This document shows positions 1 through 8,126 of a DNA stretch of 64,000 bases, piece by piece. The position numbers were made by a program, and so were the translations under genes. The DNA is taken from contig CADCGC010000001.1 of the NCBI GenBank assembly GCA_902800905.1, positions 124,001 to 188,000 of the forward strand. The letters run 5' to 3'. Below the pieces are notes generated by a model. It saw only the letters and a program-made list of their open reading frames with translations, was not told the DNA's origin and made no database searches. This DNA comes from an uncultured Erysipelotrichaceae bacterium. GTDB lineage: Bacteria; Bacillota_I; Bacilli_A; RFN20; CAG-826. The stretch's first letter is position 1. Each line of letters starts with the position of its first letter.

Positions 1-296
1 TATTCCTTCATCCTTTTGATGATTGTGTCCACAGCCTTCTTATCTCCACCTTTGTTATAGAGTTTTTCTCTCATTTTGTATTCGGAGTAGATAGCTTTAG
101 AACGTAACGCTAAAGCGTATTTCATTAAAGAAGCAATTTGATTGTATTCTTTGATACTTTGATATTCCTTTTTAGTTAACTCTTTTCCTTCGTATAGATA
201 AAAGTTTGGATAGACATCTTTGTCTAATTCCAACTTTTCATCATCAATATAAATATTGACTTTATTCTTGAGGATTTTGATTTTCGTGATTTTCAT
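1..296 (-). CDS. recX: Regulatory protein RecX, N-terminal part (cut by window edge)
   Basis: About 98 residues are visible, starting at an ATG at 296 and running off the left edge. The N-terminus reads MKITKIKILKNKVNIYIDDE, followed by a YPNFYLYEGKEL segment and then the helical stretch YALALRSKAIYSEYKMREKL with YNKGGD. This is the usual RecX start: a beta-rich lead, then three-helix repeats of the type L..R.rSe.el..KL...G. RecX binds RecA filaments and limits RecA activity. The start overlaps the 3' end of the upstream membrane-protein gene by 35 bp, so the two are probably co-transcribed. The C-terminal two thirds lie outside the window. Confidence 0.8.
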   Translation of the reverse strand, partial: MKITKIKILKNKVNIYIDDEKLELDKDVYPNFYLYEGKELTKKEYQSIKEYNQIASLMKYALALRSKAIYSEYKMREKLYNKGGDKKAVDTIIKRMKE

Positions 297-1392
297 GTTG
301 TTTTCTTGGTCGATAAATAAGGGCTACTAAGCAAGCAATAATAAGTGGGAAGATGAACATCAAACTTCTCCAAAGTAGAAGCGCCGCTCTAGCAATTTGC
401 TCAGTGTCATAAAATTGTGGTCCAGTTGTTGGATAGAATAAACGTAAGAAGAATAATTCAGAAACAACTGAACTACCTGGAATAGGGATAATACAAGTCA
501 CCATTTGATGGAAATTGGATAATAAAACTGAATCCCAGAAGTTCGCATTAGCGGATGTATTTCCTAAAGAAAGTCCACAGAAATATGGAACTGAATATGA
601 GATAGTAATATATGCAAAAAAGGCGACAAAACATATCAAGAAAGTCGGTATATGCTTAAAGATAGTCTTTAAATTGCCTCTAAAATTAATTACCGCTGCG
701 TCTAATTTCAATTGGCTTTGTTCTAAGCCTTTTAAGATTCTGATTTTCACTAACAACTTAATAATTGGGCCCCTAATAAAACGGAAGAAACCATTCCAAT
801 AAGAGATAAGAAGAATAAATCCAATTGATAAGGTGTTAAACGCAAAACCAATCGCCACTAGTAACCATAATGGTACTTGAGCAGCGTTATCGTTATTAAA
901 CGAAATAGAAATATAGCCAATCTCATTAATGAGATCATGTTTCACAATAATAGTGATAACACCGTAAGCGATTAAGACAATTTGATAAATGATGGAATAC
1001 ATCGCTAAAACGCTTAAAGCGTTAGAGATACTAACTCTTTGTTTGTTATAGGTATATGTCTCCATGATGTGACTACCGATACCCGCTGGAGTGACCATAC
1101 GATATAATGAGCCAATCTGGTCAATCATAATAGCGCGATGGAAATAATAATCTTTTTCAAATAAACGAGTTAATGTGAAGATAGAAATCGATCTTAAAAC
1201 AATGCAAACGATAACGATAGCTAATATGGCAAATATAAACCATATATTAGCGGTACTCAAAACATCAAAAATATCATTAATCTTATTCCCAATAGTGAGA
1301 TAGAACGCTAAAGCGGTCAAACCTAAAACGATAATGAGATAGATAACATATCTAATAACTTGTTTAATAATTTCGTTATTCTTTATAGACAT
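262..1392 (-). CDS. Flippase-like / lysylphosphatidylglycerol synthase transmembrane-domain protein (UPF0104)
   Basis: A 376-residue polytopic membrane protein with about eight hydrophobic segments. It carries the family features RMVTPAGIGSHIMETY near residue 97 and a second hydrophilic hairpin ending SSVVSELFFLRLFYP near residue 310. This matches the integral-membrane domain (PF03706 type) of MprF and of YbhN/AglD-like proteins. There is no C-terminal aminoacyltransferase domain, so it is not a full MprF. Members of the family move or modify lipid-linked substrates, but the substrate here cannot be told from sequence. It overlaps recX by 35 bp and is probably the first gene of that transcript. 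Confidence 0.7.
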   Translation of the reverse strand: MSIKNNEIIKQVIRYVIYLIIVLGLTALAFYLTIGNKINDIFDVLSTANIWFIFAILAIVIVCIVLRSISIFTLTRLFEKDYYFHRAIMIDQIGSLYRMVTPAGIGSHIMETYTYNKQRVSISNALSVLAMYSIIYQIVLIAYGVITIIVKHDLINEIGYISISFNNDNAAQVPLWLLVAIGFAFNTLSIGFILLISYWNGFFRFIRGPIIKLLVKIRILKGLEQSQLKLDAAVINFRGNLKTIFKHIPTFLICFVAFFAYITISYSVPYFCGLSLGNTSANANFWDSVLLSNFHQMVTCIIPIPGSSVVSELFFLRLFYPTTGPQFYDTEQIARAALLLWRSLMFIFPLIIACLVALIYRPRKQHENHENQNPQE

Positions 1393-1498
1393 CGCAAGAC
1401 ATTATAACATAGTCAAAGATTTTTTTATGAGATTTTCCATAAAAAAAATCAAAAATGGGTTTCTTGCTTAAATATGTAAAACATTATTTAATTATTAT

Positions 1499-2503
1499 AT
1501 GGGTAAAGATGACTTTGAGTTCATTAAACTAAGCGACGCTAATCTTGATGAAGTAATAAAATACAATGGACGCTTCTTTTATCGAGCAGAAGGAAACATT
1601 TACTGTGAAGATTACATTCTAAGAATAACTTTGATGTACGACAAAAACATTGATGAATGGCTCGAATGTACTAAAGAGATCCCTTGGGAAATTAAAGAAG
1701 AATATGATTTCAAAAAGGCTGTAAGAGATTTTGAAGATAATCCACCATGGCCGCATTTTGATGAAGTTCTTGCTCATAGAGCAAAAGAAAATGAAAAAGT
1801 CATGAAAGAAGAAATCAAAAAAACTCCAAAAAGAGTTATTGGGTGGGTCGATGACTCCGCTATATTCAACTTGCACGCTGATGAATCAGATGAAGGTTTT
1901 TACGCTGTTGTAAACGATATCATCAGGCATGGATATGAATGTACAGGCATGGAATTTGATAACCAATGGATTTATGCCCTATTAAATACCCATGAATATG
2001 TTACGTTATCAGTTAGAGGATGGGGAGCCGCTATGGCGGCAGCTCATGGAGAATATGGCCAAATGGATTACGCCCACTATGCTTTTGGTTTCTCTGATGA
2101 AGTATTCGACAGCGAACCAACATTCCCAGAAGTTGGAATGTATGAAGAAGTTTCAATAAAAAATTCGGTACATGTAAGTGATTCATTAATTGAATCAATG
2201 GATGAAATAGACTATAAGTCACTAGAAAGCAAAGGAATTGAAAGCGTCTATGTTTTAGTGACAGATCCCTATGTTGATAAAGTCTATTACGATAGATTTG
2301 GTTCAGTTAAGCTCATATCAAACAAGCACAAAGAAATATCTTGTATGGTCGATGATATAGAGTATTTTGATAACACTGAACAATTTGATAAATATATGTC
2401 AGACTTTGATGAAAGTAACATAATAATAATTCGTGAAGAAAACACGATTAAAGAAATGCTTAAGAATGGTCCAATATACTTAATAAGAGTAATGGTCTAT
2501 TAA
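1499..2503 (+). CDS. Hypothetical acidic protein, 334 aa, no family recognised
   Basis: A soluble, strongly acidic protein with no signal peptide or membrane segment. Distinctive stretches are GWVDDSAIFNLHADESDEGF (about residue 115) and GWGAAMAAAHGEYGQMDYAH (about 174), an Ala/Gly/His-rich segment that may line an active or binding site. No Shine-Dalgarno is visible upstream. A weak TTGCTT-17 bp-TTTAAT promoter at 1464-1492 would start transcription almost at the ATG, so the mRNA may be leaderless. It stands alone, convergent with the serC-serA operon and separated from it by a strong terminator. It is a real gene by length and codon pattern. I do not assign a function. Confidence 0.6.
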   Translation: MGKDDFEFIKLSDANLDEVIKYNGRFFYRAEGNIYCEDYILRITLMYDKNIDEWLECTKEIPWEIKEEYDFKKAVRDFEDNPPWPHFDEVLAHRAKENEKVMKEEIKKTPKRVIGWVDDSAIFNLHADESDEGFYAVVNDIIRHGYECTGMEFDNQWIYALLNTHEYVTLSVRGWGAAMAAAHGEYGQMDYAHYAFGFSDEVFDSEPTFPEVGMYEEVSIKNSVHVSDSLIESMDEIDYKSLESKGIESVYVLVTDPYVDKVYYDRFGSVKLISNKHKEISCMVDDIEYFDNTEQFDKYMSDFDESNIIIIREENTIKEMLKNGPIYLIRVMVY

Positions 2504-2544
2504 AAAAGAAGGCAAATTTCATATAAGAAACGCCTTCTTTTTTT
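2502..2544. terminator. Bidirectional rho-independent terminator
   Basis: A run of A and GAAGGC (2508-2513) pairs with GCCTTC and a run of T (2532-2544) across an 18-nt loop. The A and T runs on both flanks let it stop both the plus-strand hypothetical gene ending at 2503 and the minus-strand serA ending at 2553. Confidence 0.85.
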
Positions 2545-2552
2545 ATTTTGAG

Positions 2553-3713
2553 TTATTTCATTACTCTAACTCGAATTACTCCAGGAAGATTCATAACTTC
2601 TTGTTTTGCACAGCCCTTATGTTCTTCCTTATGAGAGAATTCAATTAATGTAGCGGAGTATTCGCCTTTAGTTGCGGTAACACTCTTAGAGACATTAACA
2701 ACATTCATCACTCTCTTAATAACTTCATTACCATCGAGTTCTTTTTTATGGAGAACAAGAATTCTCTTGTCAACTCTCTTACCTAAATCAATGTTTGGAT
2801 AGTTAACAGAATTGACAATATTACCATTATTAACAAAGTTAAGGATTTCTGAGGCCGCCATCGCAGCGCAGTTATCTTCAGCTTCTTCAGTAGAGGCACC
2901 TAAATGACTAATCGCCACTACTCCATCCATATTTGCAGTCTTGTAGTTAGGGAAGTCAGTAACATATCTTCTGACTTTTCCACTTTCAAGAGCTTCTTTC
3001 ATATCATCATCATTAACAAGGGCGTCTCTAGCTGCATTAATAACGATAACGCCAGTCTTTGCTTTGGCTAAGAAGTCTTTATTAACCATACCTTTTGTTG
3101 CATCTAATAATGGGACGTGAATTGTAATATAGTCGGCTTCTTGTAGCATTTCATCCATTGAAACGACTTTTGTATCTTTAAGAAGTTCCTTATTTCTTTC
3201 AATTGTGGCTTGAGATGGTTCGACGCCTAACACTCTCATACCAAGTTTACTGGCAGAGTCCGCTACTAAGGCACCAATCGCTCCTAAACCAATAACACCT
3301 AAGGTTTTTCCTAAGATCTCAGTTCCAGCGTAAGCACCTTTAGCCTTTTCCATGGATTTATTGATGAGTTCATCTTCTTTATTAGCTCTAACCCATTCCA
3401 TGGAGCCTCTAATGTCTCTAGCGGCGAGTAACATCATGGCGATTGTTAATTCCTTAACCGCATTCGCATTTGCGCCAGGTGTATTAAAAACCACAACACC
3501 AGTAGAAGCATATTTGTCGAGTGGAATGTTATTAACACCAGCACCCGCTCTAGCGACACATAAAACATTTTCCGCTAAATCCATTTCGTGCATTGCAGCA
3601 CTTCTGACCATTATCGCATCAGCGTTATCAATTGATTCGGTTGAAATCTCAACATCACTTGGAAATACTTTTAATCCAACCGGAGAGATTTTGTTTAAAC
3701 AATATACTTTCAT
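2553..3713 (-). CDS. serA: D-3-phosphoglycerate dehydrogenase with C-terminal ACT domain
   Basis: A 386-residue enzyme that oxidises 3-phosphoglycerate to 3-phosphohydroxypyruvate with NAD, the first step of serine synthesis. An N-terminal substrate domain contains ARAGAGVNNIPLDK near residue 54. The NAD-binding Rossmann motif GVIGLGAIG is at about 139-147. The substrate Arg motif appears as INAARDALV, where NxARG is commoner, and the catalytic His sits in ISHLGAST near 268. The last 70 residues, with GEYSATLIEFSHKEE and NLPGVIRVRVM, look like an ACT regulatory domain. The ATG directly follows the serC stop codon, so translation is coupled. The short form (about 390 aa) is common in Firmicutes. 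Confidence 0.93.
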   Translation of the reverse strand: MKVYCLNKISPVGLKVFPSDVEISTESIDNADAIMVRSAAMHEMDLAENVLCVARAGAGVNNIPLDKYASTGVVVFNTPGANANAVKELTIAMMLLAARDIRGSMEWVRANKEDELINKSMEKAKGAYAGTEILGKTLGVIGLGAIGALVADSASKLGMRVLGVEPSQATIERNKELLKDTKVVSMDEMLQEADYITIHVPLLDATKGMVNKDFLAKAKTGVIVINAARDALVNDDDMKEALESGKVRRYVTDFPNYKTANMDGVVAISHLGASTEEAEDNCAAMAASEILNFVNNGNIVNSVNYPNIDLGKRVDKRILVLHKKELDGNEVIKRVMNVVNVSKSVTATKGEYSATLIEFSHKEEHKGCAKQEVMNLPGVIRVRVMK

Positions 3714-4802
3714 TTATTTATGGGCCTCTTCAAATTCTTTCATGTATTTCACGAGTGCTTCAACACCTTCAATTGGCATTGCGTTATAAATAGACGCTCT
3801 TAAGCCACCAACAGAACGGTGTCCTTTTAAGTTAGTGAAGCGATATTTTTTAGCACCTTCTAAGAACTCAGCGTCAAGTTCATCGCTTGGTGTTCTAAAG
3901 GTGACGTTCATTAATGAACGTGAATCTTTATCAACATATGGTTTAAAGAACTTACTTTGATCTAAATAATCATATAAGATCTTGGCTTTCTTTTCGTTAA
4001 TTTCTTTTCTCTTTTCGAGTCCACCAGTCTTAAGTAACCACTTGAAGACTAAGCCACAAACATAGATGGCAAATGTTGGTGGGGTGTTATACATCGAACC
4101 ATTTTCAGCGTGCACTCTAAAGTCTAAATAAACTGGAAGAGGAACTCTTGGCGCTCTCGCTAACAAGTCTTCTCTAATAATGTAGATAGTAACACCAGCA
4201 GGACCAACATTCTTTTGTGCTCCAGCGTAGATAATGCCAAACTTAGAAACGTCAATTGGCTCGCTTAAGAAACAAGATGACATATCACACACGAGTGGGA
4301 TATCTCCGGTATCTGGATATTCTTTATATTTAGAGCCATAAATTGTGTTGTTATCGCAAATATAGACATAGTCTGCATCTTCTCTAAATTTCAAACCTTT
4401 TAGGTTTGGAATATGTTTAAATCCATCTTCTTCACTAGTCGCTACAACGTTAACATCAGCGAATAACTTGGTGTCTTTAATGACTTTCTTTGTCCAAACA
4501 CCAGTGTTAATGATATCAACCTTTCCGTTAGTGGCGAAATTCATTGGAATCATTGAGAATCCTAATGTCGCTCCACCTTGGAGGAATAGCACTTTGTAGT
4601 TATCTGGAATTCCAATAAGTTTTCTTAAATCAGCTTCTGCGGTGTCGATGATATTTTGATAGACCTTCGATCTATGGCTCATCTCCATCACTGACATTCC
4701 AGAACCATCTTTGTCGAGCATTTCTTCCGCAACTTGTTCTAGTACTTCCTCTGGTAGCATCGCTGGACCAGCAGAGAAGTTATAAATTCTATTTCCTTTC
4801 AT
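3714..4802 (-). CDS. serC: Phosphoserine aminotransferase
   Basis: A PLP enzyme that converts phosphohydroxypyruvate and glutamate to O-phosphoserine and 2-oxoglutarate. The start is placed at 4802 (MKGNRIYNFSAGPAMLPEEV) because AGGAG at 4814-4818 precedes it. An in-frame ATG at 4823 lies upstream of that site and has no ribosome-binding site of its own. The family signature NFSAGPAMLP opens the protein, FLQGGATLGFSMIPMN follows near residue 70, and the PLP lysine lies in YAGAQKNVGPAG near 195. HRSVGGLRASIYNAMP near the C-terminus is the typical phosphate-binding end. It forms one operon with gdhA, the DUF1015 gene and serA. Confidence 0.95.
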   Translation of the reverse strand: MKGNRIYNFSAGPAMLPEEVLEQVAEEMLDKDGSGMSVMEMSHRSKVYQNIIDTAEADLRKLIGIPDNYKVLFLQGGATLGFSMIPMNFATNGKVDIINTGVWTKKVIKDTKLFADVNVVATSEEDGFKHIPNLKGLKFREDADYVYICDNNTIYGSKYKEYPDTGDIPLVCDMSSCFLSEPIDVSKFGIIYAGAQKNVGPAGVTIYIIREDLLARAPRVPLPVYLDFRVHAENGSMYNTPPTFAIYVCGLVFKWLLKTGGLEKRKEINEKKAKILYDYLDQSKFFKPYVDKDSRSLMNVTFRTPSDELDAEFLEGAKKYRFTNLKGHRSVGGLRASIYNAMPIEGVEALVKYMKEFEEAHK

Positions 4803-4832
4803 TATTAATCTTTCTCCTTTCATGAATAATAA

Positions 4833-6047
4833 TTAGGCAATCTTTTTAGCTTCTAAGTAATATCGCTTTTCAGAGGCATGTCCCATAGAAAAACTCTTTC
4901 TTGGTAATACCTTATCTAAAGCGACAAATTCAAAGATGTCACTTTTACCTAAAGCAGGCATTAAAATAGCAAGAGACCCGCTATTTTTGTTAGCGACATC
5001 AATTAAAGATGATTCATCATGAATGAAATCAACTTTGCTTTCTTTATGATTTTGTAGATATTCATCAATATATTTTTGAATGATTTGATAAGTCTCGGCA
5101 GCGTTCCCCGGAACCTTAAATTCAACTTTACCTAATTCTTTAGAATAAGCATAAGTTGTCTTTGCCCCATTCGAGCACAATCCTTTAAGTCCCGCTAGTA
5201 ATTCTTTATCTGCGTTAAAGATAATTCTATGAATTGGTTCAAAGATAATTCCTTCATCATAGATGTTATTAGCCTCCACTAAAGCGAAACGAGCAGGATG
5301 AGTTTTTCTTTCTTCTTCACTTAGTGTTTGTTTAACATTTTCCCAGTGTGCTTTCGCGGTTGCTAAAGAATGGTTACCATCTCCAACAATAAACATCAAA
5401 CCATTGTTGTTCTTTTTATATAAAGAATCAAATAGTCTAATAACATTTTGAGTATCTTTAATGAGATAGCCTCTAATATGTCCACCATTTTGATTTAAAT
5501 CAAAATCATATAGACATTCTAATTTGTCTCTATCTTTGTAGATAGGTTCCACGATTGTTTTATCTTTGTCATCAAATAGTAAAAGCGTGTGAGGTAATTC
5601 AATTGGAGCGTCTTTTCTAATCTTAAGACGAGGAGGAATTCTTTCCACAATTGTTGCTTCACTCGCTTTAATGGAACAAGGAACACCTCTAAGATAAGAA
5701 TATTCTTCTAAATCGATAGAGATGATTAACCCTAATCTTCTCACTCCATAAGAAGTCACTCTTTCCACCAATACGAAAGATTCCCCTTTATCAAGGAGAT
5801 CTCCGTTAGAGAGATATCTATTAATATTTATATTAATATTATTGATGTATTCTTCTTGGTTTGTGCTTTCTAAATACGCTTCTGGGTAAATCATATGGAA
5901 GGTTGATACTGAATTACCAATGTCTTCCTTTAATTCATCCCAATATTCTTTTTGACTAGTGAATTGATCACAAGCAACGACCGCATATTTAGTCATATCA
6001 ACGCCTTCTTTTGGAAGGTAGATATGAGGAGCATGAACAACACTCAT
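4833..6047 (-). CDS. DUF1015 family protein, serine-pathway associated
   Basis: About 404 residues, recognised as DUF1015 by the opening VHAPHIYLPKEGVDMTKYAVVACDQ and the later block FIVGDGNHSLATAKAHWE near residue 225. Its biochemical role is not established. The family is often found beside serA and serC in Firmicutes and Thermotoga-like genomes, as here. The start is taken as the ATG at 6047, whose A is the last base of the gdhA stop codon (TAATG overlap). An in-frame GTG at 6053 is the alternative. It sits 30 bp before serC. The link to serine metabolism is inferred from position only. Confidence 0.82.
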   Translation of the reverse strand: MSVVHAPHIYLPKEGVDMTKYAVVACDQFTSQKEYWDELKEDIGNSVSTFHMIYPEAYLESTNQEEYINNINININRYLSNGDLLDKGESFVLVERVTSYGVRRLGLIISIDLEEYSYLRGVPCSIKASEATIVERIPPRLKIRKDAPIELPHTLLLFDDKDKTIVEPIYKDRDKLECLYDFDLNQNGGHIRGYLIKDTQNVIRLFDSLYKKNNNGLMFIVGDGNHSLATAKAHWENVKQTLSEEERKTHPARFALVEANNIYDEGIIFEPIHRIIFNADKELLAGLKGLCSNGAKTTYAYSKELGKVEFKVPGNAAETYQIIQKYIDEYLQNHKESKVDFIHDESSLIDVANKNSGSLAILMPALGKSDIFEFVALDKVLPRKSFSMGHASEKRYYLEAKKIA

Positions 6048-7393
6048 TAGCACACACCTTGAGCAAGCATTGCGTCGTATACTTTGAGGAAACCAGCGAT
6101 ATTTGCGCCTAAAGCAAGATTACGTGGTTGCCCGAATTTAACTGCTGTTTCATGACATTGTTTAAAGATATTCTTCATAATACCCTTAAGCTTTTCGTCA
6201 ACTTCTTCAAACGTCCAAGATAAGTGCATCGCGTTTTGACTCATTTCTAAGCCAGATACTGCCACTCCACCAGCGTTACTAGCTTTTCCTGGTGAGAATA
6301 AAACTTCATTCTCATTGAAGTATCTAATAGCCTCTAAGTCACATGGCATATTCGCACCTTCAGCGACCATATAACAGCCATTTTGTTTGAGTTCTTTCGC
6401 GTTTTCTAGATTAATTTCGCCTTGAGTTGCACATGGCATTGCGATATCACAAGGAACTTTCCATAAGTCTCTAGAAACATCACTATGTTTAACGCCTGGA
6501 TGTTTAGCGACATAGTCTTTAGTGAATTCACCTTTTGCTTTTGCAAGTTCAACGATTTCATCAACATCTAAGCCATTTGGGTCAGCGACATAACCATTAA
6601 TGTCACTCATTCCAACAATTGTTGCTCCTAGTTCAGCGGCTTTACGTAACGCCATTGAACCAACTTTACCACTACCAGAGATAATAACTTTCTTACCTTT
6701 GAAGTCAGTGTTGAAATATGTCTTTAACATTTCTTCAGCGAAATAGCATAAGCCATATCCTGTAGCCTCTGGTCTACCTAAAGAACCACCATAAGAGAAG
6801 TTCTTACCAGTAAAGACTCCACTCCACTCATCAACGATTCTCTTATATTGACCAAACATATAGCCAATTTCTCTAGCTCCAAATCCTAAGTCTCCAGCAG
6901 GAACGTCAGTGTTTGGTCCGATATGACGATAGAATTCAGTCATAAATGACTGACAGAATCTCATCACTTCTCCATCACTCTTTCCACGAGGATTGAAATC
7001 GGAGCCACCTTTGCCTCCACCCATTGGGAGTCCGGTTAAGCTATTTTTAAATGTTTGTTCAAATCCTAAGAATTTAAGAATTGATAAGTTAACTGATTTA
7101 TCAAATCTCATTCCACCTTTATATGGTCCAATCGCAGAGTTAAATTGGACTCTATATCCAGTATTAACTTGAATCTTTCCGTTATCATCCACCCAAGGAA
7201 CTCTAAACTCTATGATTCTTTCTGGGACAACTAATCTTTCTAAGATTGAGTACTGTTCAATCTTTGGATCTTTTTCCACTAAGAAATCCATAGAATCAAA
7301 GAATTCTTCCACTGCTTGAATGAATTCAGTTTCGTTAGAATATCTTCTTCTAACATCTTCTAACAAGTTGTTTAAATATTGACTTTTGTACAT
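6047..7393 (-). CDS. gdhA: NADP-type glutamate dehydrogenase
   Basis: A 448-residue hexameric-type GDH making glutamate from 2-oxoglutarate and ammonia. Visible motifs are YKGGMRFDKSVNLSILKFLG, then GLPMGGGKGGSDFNPRGKSD with the catalytic Lys region, DVPAGDLGFGAREIGYM with the catalytic Asp, and the Rossmann GSGKVGSMA near residue 240. The start at 7393 (MYKSQYLNNLL) has AAGGAG ten bases upstream. A longer frame reaching 7441 has no ribosome-binding site. Leading the operon, it supplies glutamate to SerC, the next enzyme but one. A 9-7-9 inverted repeat upstream may control it. Confidence 0.95.
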   Translation of the reverse strand: MYKSQYLNNLLEDVRRRYSNETEFIQAVEEFFDSMDFLVEKDPKIEQYSILERLVVPERIIEFRVPWVDDNGKIQVNTGYRVQFNSAIGPYKGGMRFDKSVNLSILKFLGFEQTFKNSLTGLPMGGGKGGSDFNPRGKSDGEVMRFCQSFMTEFYRHIGPNTDVPAGDLGFGAREIGYMFGQYKRIVDEWSGVFTGKNFSYGGSLGRPEATGYGLCYFAEEMLKTYFNTDFKGKKVIISGSGKVGSMALRKAAELGATIVGMSDINGYVADPNGLDVDEIVELAKAKGEFTKDYVAKHPGVKHSDVSRDLWKVPCDIAMPCATQGEINLENAKELKQNGCYMVAEGANMPCDLEAIRYFNENEVLFSPGKASNAGGVAVSGLEMSQNAMHLSWTFEEVDEKLKGIMKNIFKQCHETAVKFGQPRNLALGANIAGFLKVYDAMLAQGVC

Positions 7394-7476
7394 GTCATTA
7401 AGTCTCCTTAAATAAAAATATCCCCTATAAGTAAAAAACACGAATAGAGGAAATATAGTAAGTCATATCTTGCTTT

Positions 7477-7501
7477 AATAGATTAACATATCTAATCTAT
7501 T
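7477..7501 (-). promoter_or_regulatory. Perfect 9-bp inverted repeat upstream of gdhA
   Basis: AATAGATTA and TAATCTATT are separated by 7 bp, 84 bp before the gdhA start and 37 bp after the HTH gene ends. There is no following T-run on the minus strand, so it is more likely an operator for gdhA than a terminator. The regulator is unknown. Confidence 0.4.
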
Positions 7502-7537
7502 GATTTCAACAAATGAGAAAAAAGCGGGCTAATATTA

Positions 7538-7768
7538 TCATAGGTATGGCTTGTTTTGATTATTCCTAGGAATCTCAACCGGACCTAATTCGCAATTAAA
7601 CATTATTAAAACACGATTGACATTTTTAACATTAAGAGTGGCCTTGCCTTGTTCAAGCGCTCTCAAAAAGGCCAAACCAACTCCAGCTAAAACAGCAAAC
7701 TGTTTTTGAGTTAGCCCATGTTTTTTTCTTTGTTCTTTTACAAATTCTGCAATTTTATTACTTTTCAT
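7538..7768 (-). CDS. XRE-type helix-turn-helix regulator, HipB/y4mF-like, orphan
   Basis: A 76-residue Cro/C1-type DNA-binding protein: EFVKEQRKKHGLTQKQFAVLAGVGLAFLRALEQG is a canonical HTH, and VLIMFNCELGPVEIP resembles the C-terminal strand of HipB/y4mF antitoxin-like proteins. No intact HipA-type kinase or other toxin gene adjoins it. The upstream 300 bp holds near-palindromic AT-rich elements around 7800-7862 (likely self-operators) and a decayed reading frame. It may be an orphaned antitoxin or a free-standing regulator. Confidence 0.7.
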   Translation of the reverse strand: MKSNKIAEFVKEQRKKHGLTQKQFAVLAGVGLAFLRALEQGKATLNVKNVNRVLIMFNCELGPVEIPRNNQNKPYL

Positions 7769-7869
7769 ATTTTTGTGAGATTAAAAATTGATAAGAAAAT
7801 TATATCCTGCAGCATATAATCGATATATGTTGTAGGTCAATTTATATCGTATAGCGTATAATTTGTTTG

Positions 7870-8083
7870 TTATTTTTTACGTGTTTGTAAATCCTTTAAT
7901 ACCTCAATAAATATCTTTAGTTTTTCCATATTAGCAGCGTAGCTCACTGTGAACTTACTCGGCAATTGAATAACCGAGGATTCCCGTTCGATATCCTAAA
8001 AGAATATAGAAACTCTTTCGACATCATCGAATTTGCAATCTATTGTTCACCATACGAAATAGAGAATTATGATGTTTTTAAAG
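7870..8083 (-). pseudogene. Decayed reading frame of unknown origin, two in-frame stops
   Basis: Read leftwards from about 8083, one frame shows IDCKFDDVERVSIFF, a TAG, then DIERESSVIQLPSKFTVSYA and a tail LKIFIEVLKDLQTRKK ending at TAA 7870-7872. A TGA lies further upstream. The composition looks coding, but the two stops and the missing start suggest the C-terminal remnant of a gene that once preceded the HTH gene. I do not recognise the family. This is the main content of the 7769-8126 interval. Confidence 0.3.
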
Positions 8084-8126
8084 AAATAATTTGCTAAATT
8101 ATTATAGTTAAAAGGATAAATTTGTT

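Noticed and set aside
3352-3789. 145-codon plus-strand open frame
   Set aside because: Antisense to serA, which has complete catalytic motifs; no start signal.
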